Shown in pieces: positions 15,561 through 22,276 of a stretch of 26,739 nucleotides of DNA; position 1 is the first letter of the stretch; every line of letters begins with the position of its first letter. Both the position numbers and the translations under genes were made by a program. Origin of the DNA: CAYFQV01 sp964654185 (GTDB taxonomy: Bacteria; Spirochaetota; Spirochaetia; DSM-27196; PWMO01). The notes beneath the pieces are model-generated. The model searched no databases, was not told where the DNA came from, and saw nothing but the letters and a program-made list of their open reading frames with translations. The DNA is taken from positions 1 through 26,739 of the forward strand of contig CAZZIE010000054.1 in assembly GCA_964654185.1 (NCBI GenBank), in the 5' to 3' direction.

Positions 15561-16451
15561 TCAGAGCTGGTTCAGAAGCTCCTCGGCATCCGCGAGGTTG
15601 CGATCCTCCCCGTCACTTCGGTCCGGCCTGCTCCGGAGTGCCGAGATCGCGTCGCGAAGAAGCTCTTCGGCTTCCTCCTTGTCGCTCATCCGGGGCAGTT
15701 CGACGACGCCCTCGTAGTAGAAGTTCTTCTCCAGAAGCTCCGTCGCCTCACGGTATTTCTCCGCCTTGGCCGGCTGCTCCCGCTCACGCTTGCGCCGATT
15801 CCAGTCACGCTGGATCAGATGACTTGCAAGCTGAATGGCCATGTCCTGATGAAATTCCTCTTCGGGGTCGTTTTGAACCTGTTCGCGCTCCAGGTCGACG
15901 GACTTTCGGCCCAGGGACACCGCGTAATCGGTATTTCCGAAGGAGATGAATCCCGGCACCTGGGCGTAGAGCTGTCCCAGCACGTAGTATGAGTCTGCGT
16001 GCTCAGGTTCGCGCTCAATCGCCTCCGCCAGGAGGTCGCGCATGGGGCCCGCCTTGATGAGGCTGTTCACGATGCCACGGGTCTGGCCCCACTTCCCGAC
16101 GTTCGCGGCGGTCCAGTAGTAACCGAGATGATTGGACGGATCGGCCTCAATGCCCTGTCGGCCGTATTCCTCGCCTTCAGTGAAGGTCTCGAGGATGGTG
16201 TCCGTATCCGCATTGTTGTCAATCTGTTGGTCGCCGACGGAGAGGGTCACCCGCGCGAGGCGCCAGTACGCCTCCGCCTCCTGAGCCCCGCTCGTGGCCT
16301 CGGAAAGAGCAGACTCCAGATCGGCAATCGCCTGCTCATAGCGGTCTTCCTCGTAGTGCGCATCCGAAGATGCTATCAGGTCTTCAAAGGCTGCGAATGC
16401 GACAGCCGCCGACAGCAGCAGCACAATCGCGACTAACAACGTCTTCTTCAT
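15561..16451 (-). CDS. Secreted tetratricopeptide-repeat protein
   Basis: 296-residue exported protein. A clear signal peptide (MKKTLLVAIVLLLSAAVAFA) is followed by helix-turn-helix TPR-type repeats: AHYEEDRYEQAIADLESAL, AEAYWRLARVTLSV, HLGYYWTAANVGKWGQ and ADSYYVLGQLYAQV. The C-terminal helical region is charged and ends DAEELLNQL. The GYYWTAANVGKWGQTRG segment recalls the RMD-like TPR family, but I only assign a TPR scaffold. It probably acts in the periplasm as a protein-interaction module. AAAGGGGGG precedes the ATG. It is last in a minus-strand set with the GAF protein and the DOMON lipoprotein, 54 bp after the former. Confidence 0.82.
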   Translation of the reverse strand: MKKTLLVAIVLLLSAAVAFAAFEDLIASSDAHYEEDRYEQAIADLESALSEATSGAQEAEAYWRLARVTLSVGDQQIDNNADTDTILETFTEGEEYGRQGIEADPSNHLGYYWTAANVGKWGQTRGIVNSLIKAGPMRDLLAEAIEREPEHADSYYVLGQLYAQVPGFISFGNTDYAVSLGRKSVDLEREQVQNDPEEEFHQDMAIQLASHLIQRDWNRRKREREQPAKAEKYREATELLEKNFYYEGVVELPRMSDKEEAEELLRDAISALRSRPDRSDGEDRNLADAEELLNQL

Positions 16452-16505
16452 GGAATTGCCCCCCTTTGTCGCACTTCACGCTTATAACTGGTCGTCGGCG
16501 CCCTG

Positions 16506-16985
16506 TCAACGCGGAAGAATGGCCGCCACGAGAGGGGCCGTCCGCTCTGCAAGACCTTCCAGAAAGCGGTTGTCCGCTTCGGTGAAGGGATTTGTCACGT
16601 GGGAATCGATGTCGATCTCGCCGACAACCCGACCTTCATGGAAGACCGGAACAACGATTTCCGACTTCACCTCGAGGCTGCAGGCAAGATAGTTGTCCTG
16701 AGTGGAGACGTCCTGAACCACAAAGGTCTCCTCCCGCTCCGCCGCCTGACCGCAGATGCCGCGACCGTAAGGGATCCGGACGTGCTCCGTCGGCTCACCG
16801 GAGAAGGGACCGAGGGCAAGCATGCGCTCTCCCGGGACCGCCAGGTAGAAGCCGAACCAGTCGTAGTGGGGGATCGCCTCGCGGAGATAGTCGCAGAGAA
16901 GCTGCAGCCTCGTTCCTTCGGAGTCCCGTCGGCTCAGAAGTTGCTCAATGGTCGGGTAGTGCGTGTTGAACTCGTCGATCGTCAA
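16506..16985 (-). CDS. GAF-domain protein of the free-methionine-(R)-sulfoxide reductase family
   Basis: 159 residues forming a single GAF domain, the size of fRMsr enzymes, which reduce free methionine sulfoxide. Family hallmarks are YDWFGFYL, IPYGRGICGQAA (Cys79), NYLACSLEVKSEIVVPV (Cys102, at the position of the catalytic Cys) and GEIDIDSH. The third Cys of the classic trio, in the segment before VRIPxGRG, is missing: the sequence is EPTEHVRIPYG. The enzyme may use a two-cysteine cycle, or the domain may bind a ligand instead. The start is a TTG at 16985 with GGGAGAGAG upstream. It follows the DOMON lipoprotein gene by 34 bp. Confidence 0.8.
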   Translation of the reverse strand: MTIDEFNTHYPTIEQLLSRRDSEGTRLQLLCDYLREAIPHYDWFGFYLAVPGERMLALGPFSGEPTEHVRIPYGRGICGQAAEREETFVVQDVSTQDNYLACSLEVKSEIVVPVFHEGRVVGEIDIDSHVTNPFTEADNRFLEGLAERTAPLVAAILPR

Positions 16986-17019
16986 AGGTCTCTCTCCCGT
17001 GAAAAGGCTGAGTGTCGCG

Positions 17020-17703
17020 TCAAAGGGTGATTTCCATGGACCCCCGGCCCTGGTGATAGGTTGCTACGTCATCCACACCGTCGGCACCGTGGGCAACGAT
17101 CACCGTGTAGGTCTCTCCCTGCTCGAGGGGCCGGTCGTACTCATCCCCCGAGTCGAGGGGCATGACGAAGGAGAGGGTAGTTACGCCATCCTCCTCAGTG
17201 CCCGCGGTATTCGTGAGGTCGTAGGTGCCGCCGAGGTCCTCATCCGGGCGGTGAGTAATCGTGGAGTTACCGAACTGATCGGTTATCACCGCCTCTCCGT
17301 CGGCAACGTACCCAATGATGATGTTCGCGTCCCGCATCATCCGGGTTGGATTAAATCCGACGGCAACCCAGCCGGTCGTTGCGTAACTGATCGACACCTC
17401 CAGATTCTCACCGATAACGCGCCACCTGAGCTCGTGGCCCTCGTGCGTGGCGCTCTTGAACGGAACGTCGGTGCCGTCTTCTTCTTCCGCCTCGCTGTCG
17501 GTGCCGCCGTCGGCGACTGACGCACCTTCGTCACCATTGTCCGCCGCAGCCTCGCCGGCTTGACCCGCCGTACCGTCGCCTGCAGCCGTCTGCTCCTGCC
17601 TTCCGGCAGCCTCGGCCCCCTGCTCATCGTCGGAACCGCAGCTTACCAGTATCAGTGCAGTCGCAATCAGCACGAAGACCATCCCGAGAACAACTCTTCT
17701 CAT
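17020..17703 (-). CDS. DOMON-domain lipoprotein, candidate b-type haem protein
   Basis: 227 residues. A lipoprotein signal peptide ends in ILVSC with the lipidated Cys at 22. A low-complexity, acidic linker (about 23-80) follows, then a DOMON beta-sandwich (about 81-227). The domain has GWVAVGFNPTRMMRDANIIIG, with Met122/123 at the position of the axial Met, and DDVATYHQGRGSMEITL, with His217 at the position of the axial His of cytochrome-type DOMON domains. It is therefore probably a surface or periplasmic haem- or sugar-binding electron-transfer protein. GGAGGT lies nine bases before the ATG. It heads the operon with the GAF and TPR proteins. Confidence 0.82.
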   Translation of the reverse strand: MRRVVLGMVFVLIATALILVSCGSDDEQGAEAAGRQEQTAAGDGTAGQAGEAAADNGDEGASVADGGTDSEAEEEDGTDVPFKSATHEGHELRWRVIGENLEVSISYATTGWVAVGFNPTRMMRDANIIIGYVADGEAVITDQFGNSTITHRPDEDLGGTYDLTNTAGTEEDGVTTLSFVMPLDSGDEYDRPLEQGETYTVIVAHGADGVDDVATYHQGRGSMEITL

Positions 17704-17754
17704 GCTTCTTGTACCTCCATGTCCCCGTTGCCGCCTGCGGGCGGATTATGGTTG

Positions 17755-17762
17755 AGTATACA
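17755..17762. promoter_or_regulatory. Overlapping divergent -10 elements between the DOMON lipoprotein and dapL genes
   Basis: AGTATACA reads as TATACA on the plus strand (17757-17762, towards dapL) and TATACT on the minus strand (17760-17755, towards the lipoprotein gene, leader about 45 nt). No good -35 is found for either, so this is tentative. A small hairpin CCGCC-TGCG-GGCGG (17731-17744) lies in the lipoprotein leader. Confidence 0.35.
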
Positions 17763-17828
17763 AGCCAGAGATTTCAGAATCCACCGGCCCATTGGCTACG
17801 GGTCCGGAGCCAGGGAACAGGAGTACAG

Positions 17829-19055
17829 ATGATTCGCATAAACAAACACTACCGGAAACTGAAGCGCTCGTATCTTTTCGTCGAGATCCAGCGGCGCATC
17901 GACTCCTACCTCGAGACCAATCCCCGGGGAGAGCTTATCAAGCTCGGAATCGGAGACGTCACCCTGCCGCTGTCGCCGTCCGTTGTCGAGGCGTTTCACC
18001 ACGGAGTCGACGAGATGGCCACGGCGGAGTCCTTTCGCGGCTACGGCCCCGAGCAGGGCTACCCGTTCCTGCGTGAAGCCGTCGCGGAACACGACTACGC
18101 CCTGAGGGGCGTGGACATCAGTCCCGACGAGATCTTCATCTCCGATGGGAGCAAGTGCGACACCGGTAACTTTCAGGAGCTCTTTGATACCGATGTTACC
18201 GTCGCGGTACCGGATCCCGTGTATCCCGTCTATGTCGACACCAATGTAATGGCGGGCAGAACCGGCGAATGGACCGACTCCGGGTACGAGGGTATCCGCT
18301 ATCTTCACGGCACCATGCAGAACGGGTTCGTCCCGCCCCCGCCGGAAGACCAGGTGGACCTGATTTATCTCTGCTTCCCGAACAATCCGACCGGAGCCGT
18401 TGCCGCGCACGAGCAACTCGCCCAGTGGGTGGAGTACGCCCGGGAGCACAAGGCGCTCATCCTCTTCGACGCCGCCTACTTCGCCTACATCCGCGACGAC
18501 TCACTGCCCCAGACGATTTTCGAGATCCCCGGCGCCCGAGATGTGGCGGTGGAGTTTCGAAGCTTCTCAAAGACGGCGGGCTTCACCGGCACGCGGTGCG
18601 CCTTCACCGTCATTCCCCGGGAGTGCCGCGCCTTCGACGGCGAAGGCAAGCCGCAACCACTGCGCGACCTCTGGAACCGGCGTCACTCGACCAAGTTCAA
18701 CGGCGTCTCATACCCGGTGCAGCGCGCCGCCGCCGCGGTGTACACAGAGGCGGGCCGCCGGGAGACCAGAGAGCTCACCGACTACTATCTGGAGAACGCC
18801 CGCATCATTACGGACACGCTCTCGGAGATGGGAATGCGCTTCACCGGGGGCGTCCATTCGCCCTACGTCTGGGTGGAAGCGCCGGGAGCATCATCCTGGG
18901 ATCTCTTTGAGAAGCTGTTGACCGAGGCGGCTCTGGTGACGACTCCCGGAAGCGGCTTCGGCTCCGGCGGCGAGGGCTTCATTCGAATAAGCGCCTTCAA
19001 CAGCCGGGACAACGTTCGTGAAGCGGTGCGCCGGCTGAAGCAGGCACTGGGGTAG
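17829..19055 (+). CDS. dapL: LL-diaminopimelate aminotransferase
   Basis: 408-residue PLP enzyme converting tetrahydrodipicolinate directly to LL-diaminopimelate, a lysine-pathway shortcut found in plants, Chlamydia and spirochaetes among others. The DapL-specific N-terminus MIRINKHYRKLKRSYLF continues to IKLGIGDVTLPLSPSVVEA; then FRGYGPEQGYPFLREAV, ISDGSKCDTGNFQELF, PNNPTGA (184-190), and SFSKTAGFTGTRC with the PLP-binding Lys248. The length matches the family. AGGAG lies six bases before the ATG; an upstream open frame has no start signals. It is transcribed alone, divergent from the DOMON operon. The 31 bp after it hold no obvious terminator. Confidence 0.97.
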   Translation: MIRINKHYRKLKRSYLFVEIQRRIDSYLETNPRGELIKLGIGDVTLPLSPSVVEAFHHGVDEMATAESFRGYGPEQGYPFLREAVAEHDYALRGVDISPDEIFISDGSKCDTGNFQELFDTDVTVAVPDPVYPVYVDTNVMAGRTGEWTDSGYEGIRYLHGTMQNGFVPPPPEDQVDLIYLCFPNNPTGAVAAHEQLAQWVEYAREHKALILFDAAYFAYIRDDSLPQTIFEIPGARDVAVEFRSFSKTAGFTGTRCAFTVIPRECRAFDGEGKPQPLRDLWNRRHSTKFNGVSYPVQRAAAAVYTEAGRRETRELTDYYLENARIITDTLSEMGMRFTGGVHSPYVWVEAPGASSWDLFEKLLTEAALVTTPGSGFGSGGEGFIRISAFNSRDNVREAVRRLKQALG

Positions 19056-19086
19056 CCCCGGATCGCGCCCGCCCGAAGGGCCATCC

Positions 19087-20028
19087 TCAGTAGAGATGGC
19101 CCATCTTGATCCGCTTGGTCTCCAGGTAGTGGGTGTTGTGCGGGTTCGGCGGAATTACGAGGGGGATGCGCCGGGTAATCGTGACGCCGTCGTGTTCGAG
19201 CTTCTCGATCTTGTCGGGGTTGTTGCTGAGAAGGGCAATGGACTTGATGCCGAGAAGATCAATGATATCCGAGGCGACCTTGTAGTCCCGCGCCTCCGCC
19301 GGGTAGCCGAGGAAGTGATTGGCCTCCACGGTGTCGAGGCCGAGATCCTGCAGACGGTACGCCTTGATCTTGTTGAGAAGCCCGATGCCGCGCCCCTCCT
19401 GCTTCAGGTAGATCACGGCACCGAAATCCTGACCGGCAACGTACTCCAACGAGGCCTCGAGTTGCTCCCGGCAGTCACAGCGAAGCGAGCCGAAGACGTC
19501 TCCGGTGTGGCACTCTGAGTGCACGCGCACCGGCACGTCCTTCTTGCCGTCGACGTCGCCGCGTACCATGGCCGTGTGCTCCAGATTGTCCTCTCCGTCG
19601 TGGAAACCGTAGAGCATGAAGGTCCCGAATCGCGTCGGCAACTCGACCTTCGCGACCAGCTGCACGCACCGGCCCTGACCGCTGCGCTCGTGGCCGCGGC
19701 CTCCCTGGCCGTTGGGCCCGTGGTCGTCGGACCCGTGGCCGTTAGACCCGTGGTCGTTAGGCTCCTGGCCGCTAGACCCGCGGCCGTTCGAACCGTGTCC
19801 GTTCGACCCGGGGCGCTTCGCGCCCGCACCGCCGCCGTTTCCGTGACGCACGTTCCGTCCGCCGGTTGCCCTGTGGCCGTTGCCGGCAGGGCGATCCTCG
19901 ATATGGTCGTTGCAGCTCACGACTTCGGACATGAAGTCCGGTCTTTCTCGCAGTTTCTTCAGGAGGCCCCGGCGATACTCCTCCGACGGCACGCCGCCAT
20001 GATCGCCCCAGGACGCTTCTTTCTTCAT
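19087..20028 (-). CDS. ribA: GTP cyclohydrolase II with an unusual N-terminal extension
   Basis: 313 residues. The C-terminal part (about 122-313) is a complete RibA: zinc ligands Cys173, Cys184 and Cys186 in HSECHTGDVFGSLRCDC, YLKQEGRGIGLLNK (207-220), TVEANHFLGYPAEARDY and LLSNNPDKIEKLE. It opens GTP to the diaminopyrimidine precursor of riboflavin. The first 120 residues are extra: a charged helix (EEYRRGLLKKLRERPDF), then a Gly/Asn/His/Ser-rich stretch encoded by 15-bp tandem repeats. The ATG at 20028 is supported by GGAGG five bases upstream, so the extension is likely translated. No RibB domain, ribE or ribH is nearby. It diverges from a RibD-like reductase operon. Confidence 0.93.
   Translation of the reverse strand: MKKEASWGDHGGVPSEEYRRGLLKKLRERPDFMSEVVSCNDHIEDRPAGNGHRATGGRNVRHGNGGGAGAKRPGSNGHGSNGRGSSGQEPNDHGSNGHGSDDHGPNGQGGRGHERSGQGRCVQLVAKVELPTRFGTFMLYGFHDGEDNLEHTAMVRGDVDGKKDVPVRVHSECHTGDVFGSLRCDCREQLEASLEYVAGQDFGAVIYLKQEGRGIGLLNKIKAYRLQDLGLDTVEANHFLGYPAEARDYKVASDIIDLLGIKSIALLSNNPDKIEKLEHDGVTITRRIPLVIPPNPHNTHYLETKRIKMGHLY
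19703..19822. repeat. 15-bp tandem repeat array encoding the N-terminal low-complexity region of RibA
   Basis: About eight 15-bp units run contiguously from 19703, with consensus CCGTGGCCGTTAGAC on the plus strand; copies at 19718, 19733 and 19748 differ by only a few bases and the outer copies are more diverged. Read on the minus strand they give repeats of the type GSNGH/GSNGR/GSDDH. The array keeps the frame whatever the copy number. Confidence 0.85.
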
Positions 20029-20059
20029 TCGATCCTCCGGGTTACGCTCCCGTTGTCCT

Positions 20060-20093
20060 TACCGTGGAAATATCACTACCGTGGAAATATCAC
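20060..20093. repeat. Perfect 17-bp direct repeat between ribA and the RibD-like gene
   Basis: TACCGTGGAAATATCAC occurs twice head to tail (20060-20076 and 20077-20093) in the 125-bp divergent gap, 32 bp from the ribA start and 60 bp from the RibD-like start. Perfect identity and AT-rich content in a GC-rich genome suggest an operator for a regulator of both directions, or a recent slippage duplication. Confidence 0.75.
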
Positions 20094-20141
20094 TAGTCCG
20101 CTCACAGTCGTCTACGGTAGCCGTGCTCTTGCAGTAAATAA

Positions 20142-20147
20142 TACAAT
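20142..20147 (+). promoter_or_regulatory. Candidate -10 element of the RibD-like operon, implying leaderless mRNA
   Basis: TACAAT ends six bases before the ATG at 20154, and the leader sequence has no Shine-Dalgarno. No good -35 hexamer lies 16-18 bp upstream, so an activator, perhaps at the 17-bp repeats, may be needed. Confidence 0.4.
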
Positions 20148-20153
20148 CCTCAT

Positions 20154-20849
20154 ATGCGCAGGCCAAATGTCATCGCGAGCGTTGCTCAAAGCGTGGACGG
20201 CCGTATTGCCACCATTACCGGGGCGTCCCGGTACATTTCGGGTCCGGAGACGACGACACTTGCGCATGAGATCCGGGACCATGCGGACGGGATTCTCGTC
20301 GGCATTGGGACGGTGTTACGCGACGACCCCGAGCTGACCTGTCGCCTGCCGGGCGGAACCTCACCTGTCCGCATCATCCTCGATACGCGGCTGCGAATGC
20401 CGATGGATTCGCGGATCGTGCAAACCGCCGCATCCATTCCAACGATCCTCTGCACCTCCCCGGAGGCCCTTCAGACCCGCGCCGAGGCGGCGGCGGAGCT
20501 GTACGACCGGGGGCTGGAGATCATGGAGACGCCTGCGGCAGCGGAGAAGCTCCTGATCACGCCTCTTCTGGAGACCCTCTTCGCTCGGGGCACAGGTACG
20601 CTCTTCGTCGAAGGGGGAAGCCGCGTGCTGGCGTCGTTCCTCGCCGCTCGTGCAATCGACACCATGCTCTTCGTCATGGCACCGATCGTCATGGGCGAGG
20701 GAACGCCGGTCTTCACACCGGAGACAGCACACGCAGCGACCGGACGCGCCTCGGCGCAGCCATTCGCAGACATACCGCTGGAAACCATGGGCCTGATGAC
20801 TCTGGGAAACGACCTCGTATGGGAGGTTCGCCTCGGCTATGACGGGTGA
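20154..20849 (+). CDS. RibD C-terminal-type reductase (pyrimidine/pterin reductase family)
   Basis: 231-residue stand-alone reductase domain, as in archaeal-type RED/RibD_C proteins, without the deaminase half. Motifs: SVAQSVDGRIA (9-19), SRYISGPE (25-32), DGILVGIGTVLRDDPELTCR (45-64), RIILDTRLRMP, FVEGGSRVLASFLAARAID and PIVMGEGTPVF. Family members reduce the ribosylamino-pyrimidine from GTP opening with NAD(P)H, or related dihydropterins. Facing a GTP cyclohydrolase II gene, it plausibly acts on that enzyme's product. It overlaps the next gene by 11 bp. It is the first gene of a five-gene plus-strand operon. Confidence 0.88.
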   Translation: MRRPNVIASVAQSVDGRIATITGASRYISGPETTTLAHEIRDHADGILVGIGTVLRDDPELTCRLPGGTSPVRIILDTRLRMPMDSRIVQTAASIPTILCTSPEALQTRAEAAAELYDRGLEIMETPAAAEKLLITPLLETLFARGTGTLFVEGGSRVLASFLAARAIDTMLFVMAPIVMGEGTPVFTPETAHAATGRASAQPFADIPLETMGLMTLGNDLVWEVRLGYDG

Positions 20850-21882
20850 AGAGAGCGCCCGGGCCGTCTATTTCGTGGGTCCGGGGCGGGTTGAGACGCG
20901 AACCATCCCCTTGAAGCCGCCGAGCGGGACCGTCCGGGTCCACTCCCGGCTCTGCGGAGTCAGCCACGGCACCGAAGGCCTCTTCTTCCGGGGAGAGGCG
21001 CCGCAGGCCACACCCGGAGAGACGCTGTCCGCCCTGCAGGGCGAGCTCTCCTACCCCGTGAAGTACGGGTACATGAACGTCGGTGTAACTGATGACGGTG
21101 AGCGCGTGTTCGCCTTCTACCCCCACCAGGATCGCTTCTATCTCCCGCCGGAGGAGCTCAGCCCGCTTCCGGACCGTCTTGCCTTTGAGGATGCGGTGCT
21201 CCTGCCGACGGTGGAGACGGCCGTAGGCATCGTCCACGATCTCGGACCCCACCTCGGCGAGACAATCCTTGTAACGGGCCTCGGGATGGTCGGCCTCCTC
21301 ACCGCCGCGCTCCTTCGACGAATGAGCCTGACGGTCTTCGCCGTGGATCCGCGACCGGCGCGGCGCGCGGCGGCGGCGGAGCTCGGCTGCGTGGCCCTTG
21401 AGCCGGATCGGCAGGGAGGCGGCCACAACGAAGGCGCTCGCTCAATCGACAACCGCAACGGAGGCACCGAACTGATCGAGGAGTTGCGAAGCCGGACGGG
21501 CATCGACGGCTTCGACGCCGCAGTCAATACCTCCGGGGCGACGGAGGCGTTGCAGCTCTGCCTGGACACGGTCGCCCTCGACGGCACGGTCGTCGAGGCG
21601 TCCTGGTACGGAGAGCGCCGCGTAACCCTGGCTCTGGGGGGCAACTTTCACCGTGGGCGCGTACACCTGCGGAGCGCCCAGGTGTCGACCCTCGATCCCG
21701 TACTCGCATCTCGCTGGTCCAAGGAGCGCAGATTTCGCTACGCCATGGACGTGGCCCACGACCTCAATCCGGGGCAGTACATTACCCATCGGTTCGGCTT
21801 CGATCAGGTCCAGGAGGCCTTCGAGATCATTGAGCAGGGCCCGGACGAGGTGCTGCAGGTAGTCCTGGACCCCGAACGGTAG
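20839..21882 (+). CDS. Medium-chain dehydrogenase/reductase (zinc-type alcohol dehydrogenase-like)
   Basis: 347-residue NAD(P)-dependent oxidoreductase. The N-terminal catalytic domain has VRVHSRLCGVSHGTEGLFFRG (about 32-52), resembling the GTE-containing MDR proteins (BchC-like) more than classical zinc alcohol dehydrogenases. The Rossmann motif is GLGMVG at 147-152, followed by VFAVDPRPARRAAAAELG. The usual four-Cys structural zinc lobe is absent. The C-terminus (ITHRFGFDQVQEAFEIIEQG) is normal. The ATG lies inside the end of the RibD-like gene, so translation is coupled. A substrate in the same pathway as its neighbours, perhaps a pterin or sugar side-chain alcohol, is inferred. Confidence 0.88.
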   Translation: MTGEESARAVYFVGPGRVETRTIPLKPPSGTVRVHSRLCGVSHGTEGLFFRGEAPQATPGETLSALQGELSYPVKYGYMNVGVTDDGERVFAFYPHQDRFYLPPEELSPLPDRLAFEDAVLLPTVETAVGIVHDLGPHLGETILVTGLGMVGLLTAALLRRMSLTVFAVDPRPARRAAAAELGCVALEPDRQGGGHNEGARSIDNRNGGTELIEELRSRTGIDGFDAAVNTSGATEALQLCLDTVALDGTVVEASWYGERRVTLALGGNFHRGRVHLRSAQVSTLDPVLASRWSKERRFRYAMDVAHDLNPGQYITHRFGFDQVQEAFEIIEQGPDEVLQVVLDPER

Positions 21883-21898
21883 TGAAGGAGGCAGTCTC

Positions 21899-22276
21899 AT
21901 GTATTCAACCGGAATAACCTCAACACTGACGGTCTTTCACGCCATGCGCGGCGACTTTGGACAGGAAGCGCATCCGCACTTCCATCCCTACCTGGTGGAG
22001 TGGACCATTGATTCAGACAAGGTCGATGCGAACGGCTTCGCCACGGATATCAGCGCAATGGAGGAGGCCCTCCAGGAGCAGGTTGTCGAGCTCGGCGGGA
22101 CCTTCCTCAACAATCTGCCGTTCTTTCGGGAAGAGCAGACGAGTCTCGAGAACCTCGCGCGCTTCCTCCATGGCGAGCTGACCCGGCGCCTTCACGAGCG
22201 CGATGTCGACACCGGCAGCGCCATGCAGATCCGCATCTGGGAGTCGGAGAACGCCTGGGCCTCCTACCGTGCGTGA
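21899..22276 (+). CDS. 6-pyruvoyl-tetrahydropterin synthase / QueD family protein, divergent
   Basis: 125-residue T-fold protein. Recognisable landmarks are the HxHxY metal motif as HFHPY (27-31), FATDISAMEEAL (47-58) for the MxxDF helix, LGGTFLNNLPFF (65-76) for LDHxxLN, SLENLARFL (82-90) for PTxENxA, and WESENAWASY (114-123) with the pterin-anchoring Glu. Departures from the family: no Cys before the HxH motif (GQEAHPHFHPY instead of CxxxHGHNY), the Asp-His catalytic pair replaced by Gly66-Gly67, and the first zinc His position occupied by Arg17. It probably still binds a pterin-like ligand, but with altered chemistry. GAAGGAGG lies 8 bases before the ATG; the next gene starts inside its end. 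Confidence 0.82.
   Translation: MYSTGITSTLTVFHAMRGDFGQEAHPHFHPYLVEWTIDSDKVDANGFATDISAMEEALQEQVVELGGTFLNNLPFFREEQTSLENLARFLHGELTRRLHERDVDTGSAMQIRIWESENAWASYRA

Noticed and set aside
17728..17762. TTGCCG and TATACA as a dapL promoter pair
   Set aside because: The spacer would be 23 bp, too long for a sigma70 promoter.
19703..19822. CRISPR-like array
   Set aside because: Units are contiguous 15-mers without spacers and lie in frame inside ribA; this is a minisatellite.
20029..20153. Possible FMN riboswitch ahead of ribA or the RibD-like gene
   Set aside because: The conserved RFN element segments are not present on either strand, and the gap is short and dominated by the 17-bp repeat.
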